Origin: Peribacillus alkalitolerans
Lineage (GTDB): Bacteria; Bacillota; Bacilli; Bacillales; DSM-1321
Length of the DNA: 64,000 bases
Assembly: GCF_010882125.1 (NCBI RefSeq)
Contig: NZ_JAAGVZ010000017.1
Location: 1 to 64,000 of the forward strand
Direction: 5' to 3'
Position 1 is the stretch's first letter. The number at the start of each line of letters is the position of its first letter. Of the stretch, positions 55,080-62,955 are shown piece after piece. Made by a program: the position numbers and the translations under genes. Under the pieces are notes generated by a model, which did no database searches, was not told the DNA's origin, and was given only the letters and a program-made list of their open reading frames with translations.

Positions 55080-55205
55080 TTGCACTACATTAGATTGCCG
55101 TGATACAATAGGTACACAATATATAGACGAAACTTTCAGAATTCGTCTATATATTGTTTAAAAGATTTCCTCACTCTTCGTCCTAATAGGGCGAATTTTT
55201 TTATT
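55080..55205 (+). ncRNA. Predicted small RNA with perfect 16-bp 5' hairpin
   Basis: Promoter TTGCAC (55080-55085), 18 bp, TACAAT (55104-55109). The transcript would begin near 55116 with ACAATATATAGACGAA, which pairs perfectly with 55142-55157, followed by a single-stranded TTTCCTCAC stretch and a terminator TTCGtCC / GGgCGAATTTTTTT (55178-55203). About 88 nt, no ORF. Its 3' end overlaps the end of the small minus-strand gene 55201-55302. CCTCAC could pair with GTGAGG in the holin-like toxin leader, only 6 bp. Confidence 0.5.
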
Positions 55206-55302
55206 CTTTGTTTTCTTTTTGTTCGTATGACTTGAAGAAGTCTTTAAATTGAGTTGAGAAATGAATGAATATTCCAATCATAACGAGTGACCAGCCAAAC
55301 AT
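55201..55302 (-). CDS. Small single-helix membrane peptide, unknown function
   Basis: 33 residues: MFGWSLVMIGIFIHF, one hydrophobic segment, then a charged tail ending KSYEQKENKE. No family is recognised. No ribosome binding site precedes the ATG; instead a tandem duplication (ATAAGGATGATTT twice, 55303-55330) and then repeat copy 5 lie directly upstream, so its original leader may have been displaced. The convergent small RNA ends at its stop codon. Could be a decayed gene or a second type I toxin. Confidence 0.35.
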   Translation of the reverse strand: MFGWSLVMIGIFIHFSTQFKDFFKSYEQKENKE

Positions 55303-55333
55303 TATAAGGATGATTTATAAGGATGATTTATAA

Positions 55334-55586
55334 AGCTTAATGAACAGGTTATTAAGTTGATTTTTCAAGGACACTGGTTGATTGGAGCGGAAGGCGCTAG
55401 ACTCCTGGGGGATTAGCGTTACAGGCGAGACCCCGCAGGAGCGGTAGCGACGAGGAGGCTCGGCGAACGCCCTCCGGAAAGAAAGTGCCTGGAGCGGAAA
55501 TCCACCTTTTCGTCTTCCATACATATCAAAAATGACAAAAGGTATCGAGAGAGCGTACTCTCGATACCTTTTGTCGACAATCTGAA
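55334..55586 (+). repeat. GC-rich interspersed repeat, copy 5 (long form)
   Basis: Begins AGCTTAATGAACAGGTT and ends TTGTCGACAATCTGAA. It holds TGATTGGAGCGGAAGGCGC, GACTCCTGGGGGATTAGCG, GAGACCCCGCAGGAGCGG and GAGGAGGCTCGGCGAACGCC, then a hairpin GGTATCGAGAG / CTCTCGATACC. It is nearly identical over its whole length to copy 6 at 59385-59636 in the same orientation, and inverted relative to copies 1-4. Confidence 0.9.
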
Positions 55587-55617
55587 ACCGTGGGTATATC
55601 CACGGTTTTGTTTAATC

Positions 55618-56313
55618 TTATTTTTTTACTCTCATTTTCCTCTCATAGTAAGGAACATACTGCTTAGTTCGAATTTCATAATAATTCAATGCTAGTCCAC
55701 AAATAGTAACCCAAAGACCTCCAGCCGAAAAACCAGCAATCACATCACTTGGATAGTGGACACCTAGGTAAATCCTGCTTATCCCAATCGATACAACCAA
55801 AAAACCAAATACTATTCCTATTACTACTTCGAGGATATAGTACCGAGATATCTTTGATAAAACGACAGCCAAGGACACATATAATATGAATGATCCCATA
55901 GAATGGCCACTTGGAAAACTGAAACCTTGTTCAATGATGATGGGAAATATATCGGGTCTCTCTCTATGGAATAGCCATTTTAATGCTAAGTTAAATAATG
56001 CACCAATTCCAGATGAAATGATCAAATAGGATGCATATCTACTCTTACGTGTTATCACCAAAATGATTGATACAATTAGTACAATAGCAATTATCCATTT
56101 CACAGAACCAAGGTAAGAAAAAAATTTCATTAGGATTGTTAATCGTTCAGAAACATGACTTTGGATAAAGTTTATAATCATCGAATCGAATTGCTCTAGT
56201 TCATTTTCCCGAAGCTCGTCAACAAGATTAAAGAAAACGATCGAATATATGCTTAGTAAACTAATGATAAATATCCCATACTGAATTCTTTTCCGTTTCA
56301 GTTTTTTCCCCAT
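55618..56313 (-). CDS. PAP2 family membrane phosphatase
   Basis: Membrane-bound phosphatase acting on lipid phosphates such as phosphatidate, phosphatidylglycerol phosphate or undecaprenyl pyrophosphate. About 231 residues with six membrane helices. The three-part PAP2 signature is complete: KWLFHRERP, FSFPSGHSMGS and SRIYLGVHYPSDVIAGF (catalytic His residues). The start is the ATG at 56313, 8 bases after AAGG; an in-frame GTG lies 9 bases before. Located downstream of ku on the same strand with a 67-bp gap, so the two may be cotranscribed. Confidence 0.9.
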   Translation of the reverse strand: MGKKLKRKRIQYGIFIISLLSIYSIVFFNLVDELRENELEQFDSMIINFIQSHVSERLTILMKFFSYLGSVKWIIAIVLIVSIILVITRKSRYASYLIISSGIGALFNLALKWLFHRERPDIFPIIIEQGFSFPSGHSMGSFILYVSLAVVLSKISRYYILEVVIGIVFGFLVVSIGISRIYLGVHYPSDVIAGFSAGGLWVTICGLALNYYEIRTKQYVPYYERKMRVKK

Positions 56314-56380
56314 TACTATCACCTTTTATCCTAACGGTTTACAAAGAAGCTTCCCTGCCAATCCATCAAATAAACAGAAA

Positions 56381-57235
56381 TTAAGCTTGTTTCTTTTCTT
56401 TTGGTGTAGTTTTTTTCCTTGTCGTTTTTTTAGCTGTTGTTGGTTTAGCTGTTGTTGGTTTTGTTTTATCAATGGATGCTTGTAACATCGCCATTAAATC
56501 AGTTACATTACCCGTAGGCTTAGCAGCTGTTTCCTTAGCAGTGACAGTCTCTCCATTCTTTTTGCTTTCAATCAATTCCATTAGAGAGGTTCTATATTCA
56601 TCTTTGTATTTTTCTGGTTGGAAAACTTCTGTCAACTGGTCAATCAGCATTATCGCAGTATCCAATTCTTTTTGGGTAACATTATCACCAGCAGGAATGT
56701 TAGGTACATCTTGAAAGGAGCGAACTTCGTCTGGATAATGGATCGTTTCCATTAACAAAGTATTTTCCATAACACGGATGATAGCGATCTGTTCTTTTGT
56801 ACGTATGACTATTCTAGCAATCCCTACTTTTCCTGACGTTTCTAAAGCTTTCCTTAATAGACTATATGCCTTTCCTCCACCTTCATTTGGCGACAAAAAA
56901 TAACTTTTGTTGTAATAAATAGGATCAATTTCTTCTAACTTCACAAAATCAATGATTTCTACTGCTTTATCTTCATTTTCCTTTTTCAATTTCTCAAGTT
57001 CTTCATCTTCTATCACTACATATTTCCCTTTTATATATTCAAAGGCACGTACGATTTCCTCTTTTTCCACTTCTTTCCCACATGCAGAACAAACCTTTTC
57101 ATATTTAATAGGAGCGTGACACTCTTTATGGAGATTTCGTAGTGAGATATCCTTATCTTCGGTTGCTGCATGGAGTTTTACAGGAATATTAACAAGTCCA
57201 AAACTGATGCTTCCTTTCCACATCGTATGCATCAT
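56381..57235 (-). CDS. ku: Non-homologous end joining protein Ku
   Basis: Homodimeric ring that binds DNA double-strand ends and recruits LigD. About 284 residues: the family opening MHTMWKGSISFGLVNIPVKL, a zinc-finger-like C-x2-C in VCSACGKEVE, the core YFLSPNEGGGKAYSLLRKAL and ARIVIRTKEQIAIIRV, and a Lys/Thr-rich C-terminal tail (TTAKPTTAKKTTRKKT) that in homologues modulates DNA binding. The start is the ATG at 57235 behind TAGGTG. Divergent from ligD with a 120-bp gap, likely joint regulation; in B. subtilis this pair acts in the forespore. Confidence 0.95.
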   Translation of the reverse strand: MMHTMWKGSISFGLVNIPVKLHAATEDKDISLRNLHKECHAPIKYEKVCSACGKEVEKEEIVRAFEYIKGKYVVIEDEELEKLKKENEDKAVEIIDFVKLEEIDPIYYNKSYFLSPNEGGGKAYSLLRKALETSGKVGIARIVIRTKEQIAIIRVMENTLLMETIHYPDEVRSFQDVPNIPAGDNVTQKELDTAIMLIDQLTEVFQPEKYKDEYRTSLMELIESKKNGETVTAKETAAKPTGNVTDLMAMLQASIDKTKPTTAKPTTAKKTTRKKTTPKEKKQA

Positions 57236-57355
57236 GAACACCTACTTTTTTTCATTATTATCTTACTAATTCTCTTTTAAAAAACATCATAACTTTTGGA
57301 AAGTGTAAGGCTCATTATTTTTGAGAAAAATGATATAAGAAGGAGGATAGATTAC

Positions 57356-59194
57356 ATGAAGCTAAAACCTATGCTACCCACAGCAGTAAAGGATGTTCCG
57401 AAAACCGGCAAATGGCTATTTGAAACAAAATACGATGGCTTTCGTTGCCTTCTCATTGTTTCAAAAGCCGGAATTAAGCTTTTGAGTAGAAATGGGAAGG
57501 ATTTGAGTCACGAATTCCCTGAACTAGTTCAATCTGTGGCTTGTCTACTCGGTTCATTTTTTCATTCTGCCATTTTTGATGGCGAGATTGTCTGGCTAAG
57601 CAATGGTTACAAAAGTGATTTTCTTCAAACTCAGTATCGAGGAAGATTGAAGAAACAAGATACGATCAATAAAGAAGCCACTCATTCCCCTTGTCAATTC
57701 ATGTGTTTCGACCTTCTAGAACTGAACGGAAAAACCTTTTTCAATGTACCTTTAACCGAACGTAAAAATACCTTACTGAAATGGTTTGAGACACAACATC
57801 TCTCAACTGATAGAGGCCCTAATACAAATCAACTCATACAATATGTTCCTTATGATTCAGATGACCTGAAGTTATGGGAATTGCTTGTACTGCATGATGC
57901 TGAAGGAATGATAATGAAGAGAGCGGATAGCTTATGGGAAGAAGGAGTAAGGACAAGAAATTGGTTAAAAATAAAAAACAAAAAAAGTGTAGATTGTTTT
58001 CTTTATTCCTATAATCGTGAGAATGGTTATTTTGATATAGGCGTGTTCCATAACAATGAAATGGAGATCATTGGCAGGTGTAAAAATGGCTTAACACAAC
58101 AGGAACATACTACCCTTTCACAAGCGGTAATGGCAAACGCATATAAGCAAATTGGAGAAGTTTTTTATATCGAACCTTCTATCGTGATGACCGTTGAATA
58201 TTTACATATTTTTGATCAAGAATTACGAGAACCAGAATTTGTCTCATTCCAATTTGAAAAGGGGGCTGACCAATGTACTTGGAAGGAGTTCATCGCGAAC
58301 AGTGCCACTTTCTCAGACCTAATAAGTGTCACTTCACCTGACAAACCGATTTACCCTACCATCCCTATTCTAAAATCTCAGTATCTCGACCAAATGAGAA
58401 ATTTGAGCAGTTGGATGCTTCCATTCCTTACTGACAAACCGTTAACAGTTATTCGCTATCCCCATGGGGTAGGTGATGAGAGATTTTTTCAAAAAAACTG
58501 TCCAGACTATGCACCAGATTTTGTCCAAACCTATACTGAAGGTGGAACAGACTTTATACTTTGCAATGATCTTAAGACTTTGGTGTGGCTTAGCAATCAA
58601 TTGTCACTCGAATTTCATGTCCCGTATCAAAAGGCAGGCAGTACTATGCCCGATGAAATCGTTCTTGATTTAGACCCTGAAACAAAAGATCAGTTTCCAT
58701 TGGCAGTTAAAGCAGCGACTCTTATAAAAAAAGCATTGGATGGTTTAAAATTGGAGAGCTTCATTAAAACCTCGGGTAATCGAGGTTTACAGATCCATAT
58801 ACCCATCCAACCAGACACCTTCACATACGAAGAGACCAGGATGTTTACTGATTTTTTAAGCCAATGGCTATTAGAATCCGAACCGGACGATTTCACAGTC
58901 GAGAGATTAAAGAAAAACAGAGGGAACAAACTCTATCTAGATTTTGTCCAGCATGCTGAAGGTAAAACAATCATTGCTCCCTATTCACCAAGGGGAAATG
59001 ATTTTGCTGGAGTTGCAGCCCCACTATTCTGGCATGAGCTAAATGAAGGAATTCAAATAGAGAATTATACCCTGAAAACAATCTATGAGAGGATAAAAAA
59101 AATGGGCTGTCCATTTTCTAAGCTGGATAGGGCTAGAGAAAGACAACCTTTTAAAGAGATTATTGACCTTTTGAAATTGAAGAATCTTAAATAA
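57356..59194 (+). CDS. ligD: ATP-dependent DNA ligase LigD (ligase-polymerase)
   Basis: Seals and fills DNA ends in two-component NHEJ with Ku. About 612 residues, like B. subtilis LigD. The N-terminal ATP-dependent ligase has adenylated Lys25 in ETKYDGFRC, IFDGEIVWL, EGMIMKRADS and an OB fold to about 300. The C-terminal primase-polymerase domain (about 325-605) has DEIVLDLDPE (catalytic Asp pair), KTSGNRGLQIHIP and YLDFVQHAEGKTIIAPYSPR. No nuclease (phosphoesterase) domain, as usual in Bacillus. The start is the ATG at 57356 with GGAGG 9 bases upstream; the longer ORF lacks a ribosome binding site. Confidence 0.95.
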   Translation: MKLKPMLPTAVKDVPKTGKWLFETKYDGFRCLLIVSKAGIKLLSRNGKDLSHEFPELVQSVACLLGSFFHSAIFDGEIVWLSNGYKSDFLQTQYRGRLKKQDTINKEATHSPCQFMCFDLLELNGKTFFNVPLTERKNTLLKWFETQHLSTDRGPNTNQLIQYVPYDSDDLKLWELLVLHDAEGMIMKRADSLWEEGVRTRNWLKIKNKKSVDCFLYSYNRENGYFDIGVFHNNEMEIIGRCKNGLTQQEHTTLSQAVMANAYKQIGEVFYIEPSIVMTVEYLHIFDQELREPEFVSFQFEKGADQCTWKEFIANSATFSDLISVTSPDKPIYPTIPILKSQYLDQMRNLSSWMLPFLTDKPLTVIRYPHGVGDERFFQKNCPDYAPDFVQTYTEGGTDFILCNDLKTLVWLSNQLSLEFHVPYQKAGSTMPDEIVLDLDPETKDQFPLAVKAATLIKKALDGLKLESFIKTSGNRGLQIHIPIQPDTFTYEETRMFTDFLSQWLLESEPDDFTVERLKKNRGNKLYLDFVQHAEGKTIIAPYSPRGNDFAGVAAPLFWHELNEGIQIENYTLKTIYERIKKMGCPFSKLDRARERQPFKEIIDLLKLKNLK

Positions 59195-59218
59195 AAGGTA
59201 TCAGAATCATTAATCAAA

Positions 59219-59300
59219 AAGAGAATGTAAATTTTTTGCATTCTCTTCAGACTGTAGACAAACTCGAAGATTTTCGAGTTTGTCTACAGTCTTTTTCTTT
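59219..59300 (+). terminator. Two tandem terminator hairpins after ligD
   Basis: First stem AAGAGAATG / CATTCTCTT (59219-59247). Second a perfect 19-bp stem at 59250-59268 with 59273-59291 followed by TTTTTCTTTT. Confidence 0.9.
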
Positions 59301-59384
59301 TACAATGAAAGAAGTTAACTAAGAACTAGAGAAGTTGATTTCCTCTCCGGGGTTCAATATGTGTTTGGCATTCGATCTATGCTA

Positions 59385-59636
59385 AGCTTAATGAACAGGT
59401 TTTTAAGTTGATTTTTCAAGGACACTGGTTGATTGGAGCGGAAGGCGCTTGACTCCTGGGGGATTAGCGTTACAGGCGAGACCCCGCAGGAGCGGTAGCG
59501 ACGAGGAGGCTCGGCGAACGCCCCCCGGAAAGCAAGCGCCTGGAGTGGAAATCAACCTTATCTTCTACAATACAAATCAAAAATGTCAAAGGTATCGAGA
59601 GAGCGTACTCTCGATACCTTTTGTCGACAATCTGAA
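59385..59636 (+). repeat. GC-rich interspersed repeat, copy 6 (long form)
   Basis: Near-identical to copy 5 (55334-55586) with scattered substitutions and a one-base length difference. Together they form direct repeats around the PAP2-ku-ligD segment. The ORF at 59449-59646 lies inside the repeat and is not treated as a gene. Confidence 0.9.
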
Positions 59637-59680
59637 GAAAATGTAATTTTTTTACTTTCTCTTTTGTATAGGTTATCTAA

Positions 59681-59995
59681 TTAAAACGAAGGTAAATTAT
59701 CCAAATTATTTTCTTTAATCCCATCCGGTTCACTACGTATAATATCTCTACCATACTTATGGAATACATCCAAATGTGCTAACTTACCTGCCTTTGCTTC
59801 ATCCAGAGCCGAAATATAATCTAATTCTCTTCCGCTATTCGTTTTAAAGGCAATGATATCATCGTCTTCATTTTTTCGAACTGCAACAATTTGTTCTACA
59901 CCAGAGTTGGTTTCTTCTCCTAATTCCCTCTGAGCTTGATCTTCCCCTTGTTGTTTGTATTCATTATAAATTTTTTGATAATCTTTATCATCCAT
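59681..59995 (-). CDS. DUF3892 domain protein
   Basis: About 104 residues: an acidic helical N-terminus (about 1-35), then the DUF3892 core IVAVRKNEDDDIIAFKTNSG, RELDYISALDEAKAG, LDVFHKYGRDIIRSEPDGI. Function is unknown for the family. The start is the ATG at 59995, 6 bases after GGGAGGTG; a GTG and a TTG lie just upstream in frame. The ribosome binding site is inside a 12-bp hairpin that also contains a LexA-like box. Confidence 0.8.
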   Translation of the reverse strand: MDDKDYQKIYNEYKQQGEDQAQRELGEETNSGVEQIVAVRKNEDDDIIAFKTNSGRELDYISALDEAKAGKLAHLDVFHKYGRDIIRSEPDGIKENNLDNLPSF

Positions 59996-60004
59996 ACACA
60001 ACAC

Positions 60005-60035
60005 CTCCCGAACATATGTTTAGTATGTTCGGGAG
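60005..60035 (-). promoter_or_regulatory. Hairpin masking a ribosome binding site, with LexA-like box
   Basis: CTCCCGAACATA (60005-60016) and TATGTTCGGGAG (60024-60035) form a perfect 12-bp stem. On the minus strand the arm at 60005-60016 includes most of the GGGAGG ribosome binding site of the DUF3892 gene. CGAACATATGTTTA (60009-60022) also matches the LexA/DinR box CGAACRNRYGTTYC at 13 of 14 positions. Which level of control is real cannot be told. Confidence 0.5.
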
Positions 60036-60065
60036 AATTGGCTTTATGTACACTATTTTAAATTT

Positions 60066-60110
60066 AGGCTCTGTTAAACCTGCTAGTTGATTGCAGCGAG
60101 AGGTGCACCC
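60066..60110 (-). repeat. GC-rich interspersed repeat, copy 7 (truncated)
   Basis: Only the outer end remains: AGGCTCTGTTAAACCTGC, then GTTGATTGCAGCGAGAGG, matching the start of copy 4. Confidence 0.6.
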
Positions 60111-60160
60111 AATGAACATAGTTCCAAATCAACAATGAGCTAGTAAGATAGACAAATCTA

Positions 60161-60192
60161 AAAAGGATGAAATCATAGTGATTTCACCCTTT
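60161..60192 (-). terminator. Terminator of dapF
   Basis: AAAGGaTGAAATCA / TGATTTCAcCCTTT stem, then CCTTTTTAG on the minus strand, 81 bp after the dapF stop. Confidence 0.75.
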
Positions 60193-60272
60193 AAAGGAAC
60201 CGTAATATTAATTCTTTTTTGAATCCTTCAATACCAAGTGGATTATGAACAACATATGTAGCCTTTTATTGT

Positions 60273-61262
60273 TTAAAGCGCTACTTTTCCTTCTAGGAAC
60301 TCAGAAACATCCATTTGCAAACGTTCATATTGCTCAGTCTCACGAGTAAATTCTTCTTTTTGAAGAATTATTGCATCAACTGCATTCGTAGGCTCAACTT
60401 CAATTTCTGCTTTATATAAGTAAGTTGCATTTCCAATCAAATCGATACTGTATTTATTGGTTTCCTTATGAACCACACATTTAACTTTTCCGCCTGGATT
60501 ATAAACATGTGTGTCTTGCTCAAAGTCATTATACCCTTGCAGACATGTTACTAAGGTAGATGCAGACATCGCCGTTCCACATGCATTGGTAAAACCAACC
60601 CCACGTTCATAAGTTCGGACAAAAATATGTCCCTTTTCAAGAGGTACAACAAAACTTACATTTACTCCATCAGGAAATAGCTTATTTGGACCATTAACAA
60701 CTTGAGCAATTTCTAATTGTAAATTAGATTGAAGCTGTTCAGATGTAACAATAGCTACTAAATGTGGATTGGGTACTGCCAACGCTGTAAACCGAAGATT
60801 ATCTGAAAGCTCAACTATTTCGCTATTTATTAGAGTATCTTGTTCGATTTGTAAAGGCAAATCCTTTACATGGAACGAAACAGGTGAAATCTGCACCTTA
60901 AACGTTGGAATATCTTCAAATATGCTTGTAACCTTTTCAACAGTCAATATGGTCTTCATGGTCTCAATTTGCAACTTATCATGATGAAGTGTTTCAAATG
61001 CATAACGAGCGATGCAACGGAGTCCATTACCACACATTGAAGCTTCAGATCCATCAGAATTGAATACCCTCATCCTTGCATCGGCTTTCTTACTTTTTTG
61101 GAAAAACAATATCCCATCAGCACCTAGGGATCTATTCCTGTCACATAAACCTTTTGCAAGGAGAGCGCGCTCCTCTTCAGTAAAAGCAATATCCTGATGA
61201 TATTCATCAATAATTATAAAATCATTTCCTGAACCATGGCATTTGATGAGATTAAACTGCAT
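60273..61262 (-). CDS. dapF: Diaminopimelate epimerase
   Basis: Interconverts LL- and meso-diaminopimelate for lysine and peptidoglycan synthesis, using two cysteines. The start MQFNLIKCHGSGNDF is the family's, with GGGAGG upstream of the ATG at 61262. The two catalytic Cys motifs are MCGNGLRC and TNACGTAMSAS. Length is about 329 residues, some 40 more than the common 275-290 form; the excess appears to be C-terminal (after IDLIGNATYLYKAEIEVEP, ending QMDVSEFLEGKVAL). Monocistronic. Confidence 0.95.
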   Translation of the reverse strand: MQFNLIKCHGSGNDFIIIDEYHQDIAFTEEERALLAKGLCDRNRSLGADGILFFQKSKKADARMRVFNSDGSEASMCGNGLRCIARYAFETLHHDKLQIETMKTILTVEKVTSIFEDIPTFKVQISPVSFHVKDLPLQIEQDTLINSEIVELSDNLRFTALAVPNPHLVAIVTSEQLQSNLQLEIAQVVNGPNKLFPDGVNVSFVVPLEKGHIFVRTYERGVGFTNACGTAMSASTLVTCLQGYNDFEQDTHVYNPGGKVKCVVHKETNKYSIDLIGNATYLYKAEIEVEPTNAVDAIILQKEEFTRETEQYERLQMDVSEFLEGKVAL

Positions 61263-61338
61263 AAAGCATCCTCCCGTACTATCCATTCTATTTATATATG
61301 TCTATACTTGTGTTGAATTTGATTAAAGAAGAATGATT

Positions 61339-61908
61339 TTATTTGCTTGTTTCGTACCCATCCACTACTACATCCAGTTTTCCTGTAGTAGGAGAGATTA
61401 CTAAGCCATGAACATAAACGTCATTAGGAATAAGTGGATGATTTCTCACAATATCCACGCTATTTTTTACACTTTGTCCAACATCATCAAAGCCACGTAG
61501 CCAATTTCTTATATTGAAACCTGAATTTTCTATAATACTAATGGTCTCTTTAGAGATATTTCGATTAGTTACCTTGTCAAGAAGGCTTTCTACGTTTACT
61601 GACGCCATTCCACAGTCGTGATGGCCTATAATAAAAACTTCACTTGCATTTAGCTCATAAATGGCCACGATTATACTACGCATTACACTACCAAAAGGAT
61701 GTGAAACGACTGCACCCGCAGTCTTTATGAATTTCACATCACCGTTTCTTATATCCATTGCTTTAGGCAAAAGTTCGACAAGACGGGTATCCATACAACT
61801 AATGATAACCATTCGTTTATCTGGGAACTTATCCGTTTTAAACTCTTCATAGTTTCTATTCTCAACAAAATTTTGATTATGCTCTAGTATTTCTCTTAAT
61901 AGTGTCAT
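61339..61908 (-). CDS. ytiB: Beta-class carbonic anhydrase (YtiB-like)
   Basis: Zinc enzyme that converts CO2 and bicarbonate. About 189 residues. The zinc ligands are visible as Cys in ISCMDTRLVELL (with the Asp/Arg dyad) and as His/Cys in GHHDCGM. FIKTAGAVVSHPFGSVMRSI matches YtiB of B. subtilis. The start is the ATG at 61908 behind GGTG; upstream GTG codons are in frame. It lies 76 bp upstream of dapF on the same strand and could be cotranscribed. Confidence 0.9.
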   Translation of the reverse strand: MTLLREILEHNQNFVENRNYEEFKTDKFPDKRMVIISCMDTRLVELLPKAMDIRNGDVKFIKTAGAVVSHPFGSVMRSIIVAIYELNASEVFIIGHHDCGMASVNVESLLDKVTNRNISKETISIIENSGFNIRNWLRGFDDVGQSVKNSVDIVRNHPLIPNDVYVHGLVISPTTGKLDVVVDGYETSK

Positions 61909-62005
61909 TTTTATCACCACAATATCATAGAATTTTTATCTATTATAGCAAAGAAATCATTTAAAGGTATAGTGAAGTGGAATCAGCCAAATTTCCTATT
62001 CTGAA

Positions 62006-62803
62006 CTAATTATTCTGGTGATGGAATAATAACGAACAGTATGCTAAGCCGAAAATTCTTTCTTCTTTTTTAGCCAAAGAGGAAAATTGGATAATTGGGG
62101 AATTACAGTTGAACCGTTCGCTCCAATTTGAAGGTAACCATCCAATTGAAAGTTTTCCTATTTTAGCTCCATCGACTCTCTCTAACGTAAATTCCTGTGC
62201 CATAACCATGGTGTTTACTTTAACAGAAGGATTTTCAACCTTATTGTAAAAAATACCTGAAGTACTAGTCCAAAGAAATTTTTTATCACTATAATAAGTA
62301 CCGATTAGCTTCTTACTTTCATTATAAATCTCCATTCTCTCGTTTTTAGCATATACTTTAAAGCTAGCAACGACCTTTTGGTTCTTATCTAGTAAAATAT
62401 ATTTCTTTGGTAGCCAAAATGATATCATGTTCGGGATTAACCACCAATACCATGCAAGAGAATGATCTCTTAACTCACCCAAAAATGAGCCAATCGGATG
62501 GTAAAATTGCATTCGCAATGTTGGAGCGGGAAGAAAAACTAAAACCAAGTCGTCTTGCACTAAAAGAGATAACAACTCATCTCTATCCGGCAGGTGAACA
62601 AGCGATGACCGATTTTTATTCATTCGATAGAAAGCAAAAGAGAAAATGGTAATGAAATAAAATGGGACCAAGGATAAAAGAACAATCTTGTCCACTCTGA
62701 AATATATTAATGTGCATAATCCGATTATCAACAATATGAGCGATATTTTAGCAACGGACAGATGAATATGTGAGGTTTTTATATAATGCTGTCGGATGTT
62801 CAT
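62006..62803 (-). CDS. Hypothetical membrane protein
   Basis: 265 residues. Two membrane helices near the N-terminus (about 18-37 and 42-60), then a soluble beta-rich part with several Trp and Lys residues (WYWWLIPNMISFWLPKKYIL, KFLWTSTSGIFYNKVENP) that resembles tubby/LURP-like scaffolds only loosely. I do not recognise a family. The start at 62803 has AAGGGGA 8-9 bases upstream; the longer ORF lacks a ribosome binding site. It lies 150 bp downstream of the ABC-2 permease gene, after a terminator. Confidence 0.65.
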   Translation of the reverse strand: MNIRQHYIKTSHIHLSVAKISLILLIIGLCTLIYFRVDKIVLLSLVPFYFITIFSFAFYRMNKNRSSLVHLPDRDELLSLLVQDDLVLVFLPAPTLRMQFYHPIGSFLGELRDHSLAWYWWLIPNMISFWLPKKYILLDKNQKVVASFKVYAKNERMEIYNESKKLIGTYYSDKKFLWTSTSGIFYNKVENPSVKVNTMVMAQEFTLERVDGAKIGKLSIGWLPSNWSERFNCNSPIIQFSSLAKKEERIFGLAYCSLLFHHQNN

Positions 62804-62896
62804 CAAAATTCCCCTTCGATAATTCAATCTATCTTCCAAATATATGGGTCTCTCATTAATATATGCTAGAACATCCCTAAAGAAATAAAAAAGAAA

Positions 62897-62935
62897 AACC
62901 AATCCAGTAGCTCATACATCGGCCATCGATTGGTT
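62897..62935 (-). terminator. Terminator of the ABC-2 operon
   Basis: AACCAATC / GATTGGTT stem with a GATGG...CATC-like inner region, then TTTCTTTTTT on the minus strand. Confidence 0.7.
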
Positions 62936-62955
62936 ACTTTCTTAATGAAAACTCT

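Noticed and set aside
57245-57355. Sigma-G promoter between ku and ligD
   Set aside because: TGTAA and AATGATA were seen near 57303-57335, but the -10 does not fit CATNNTA well; forespore control remains possible but not shown.
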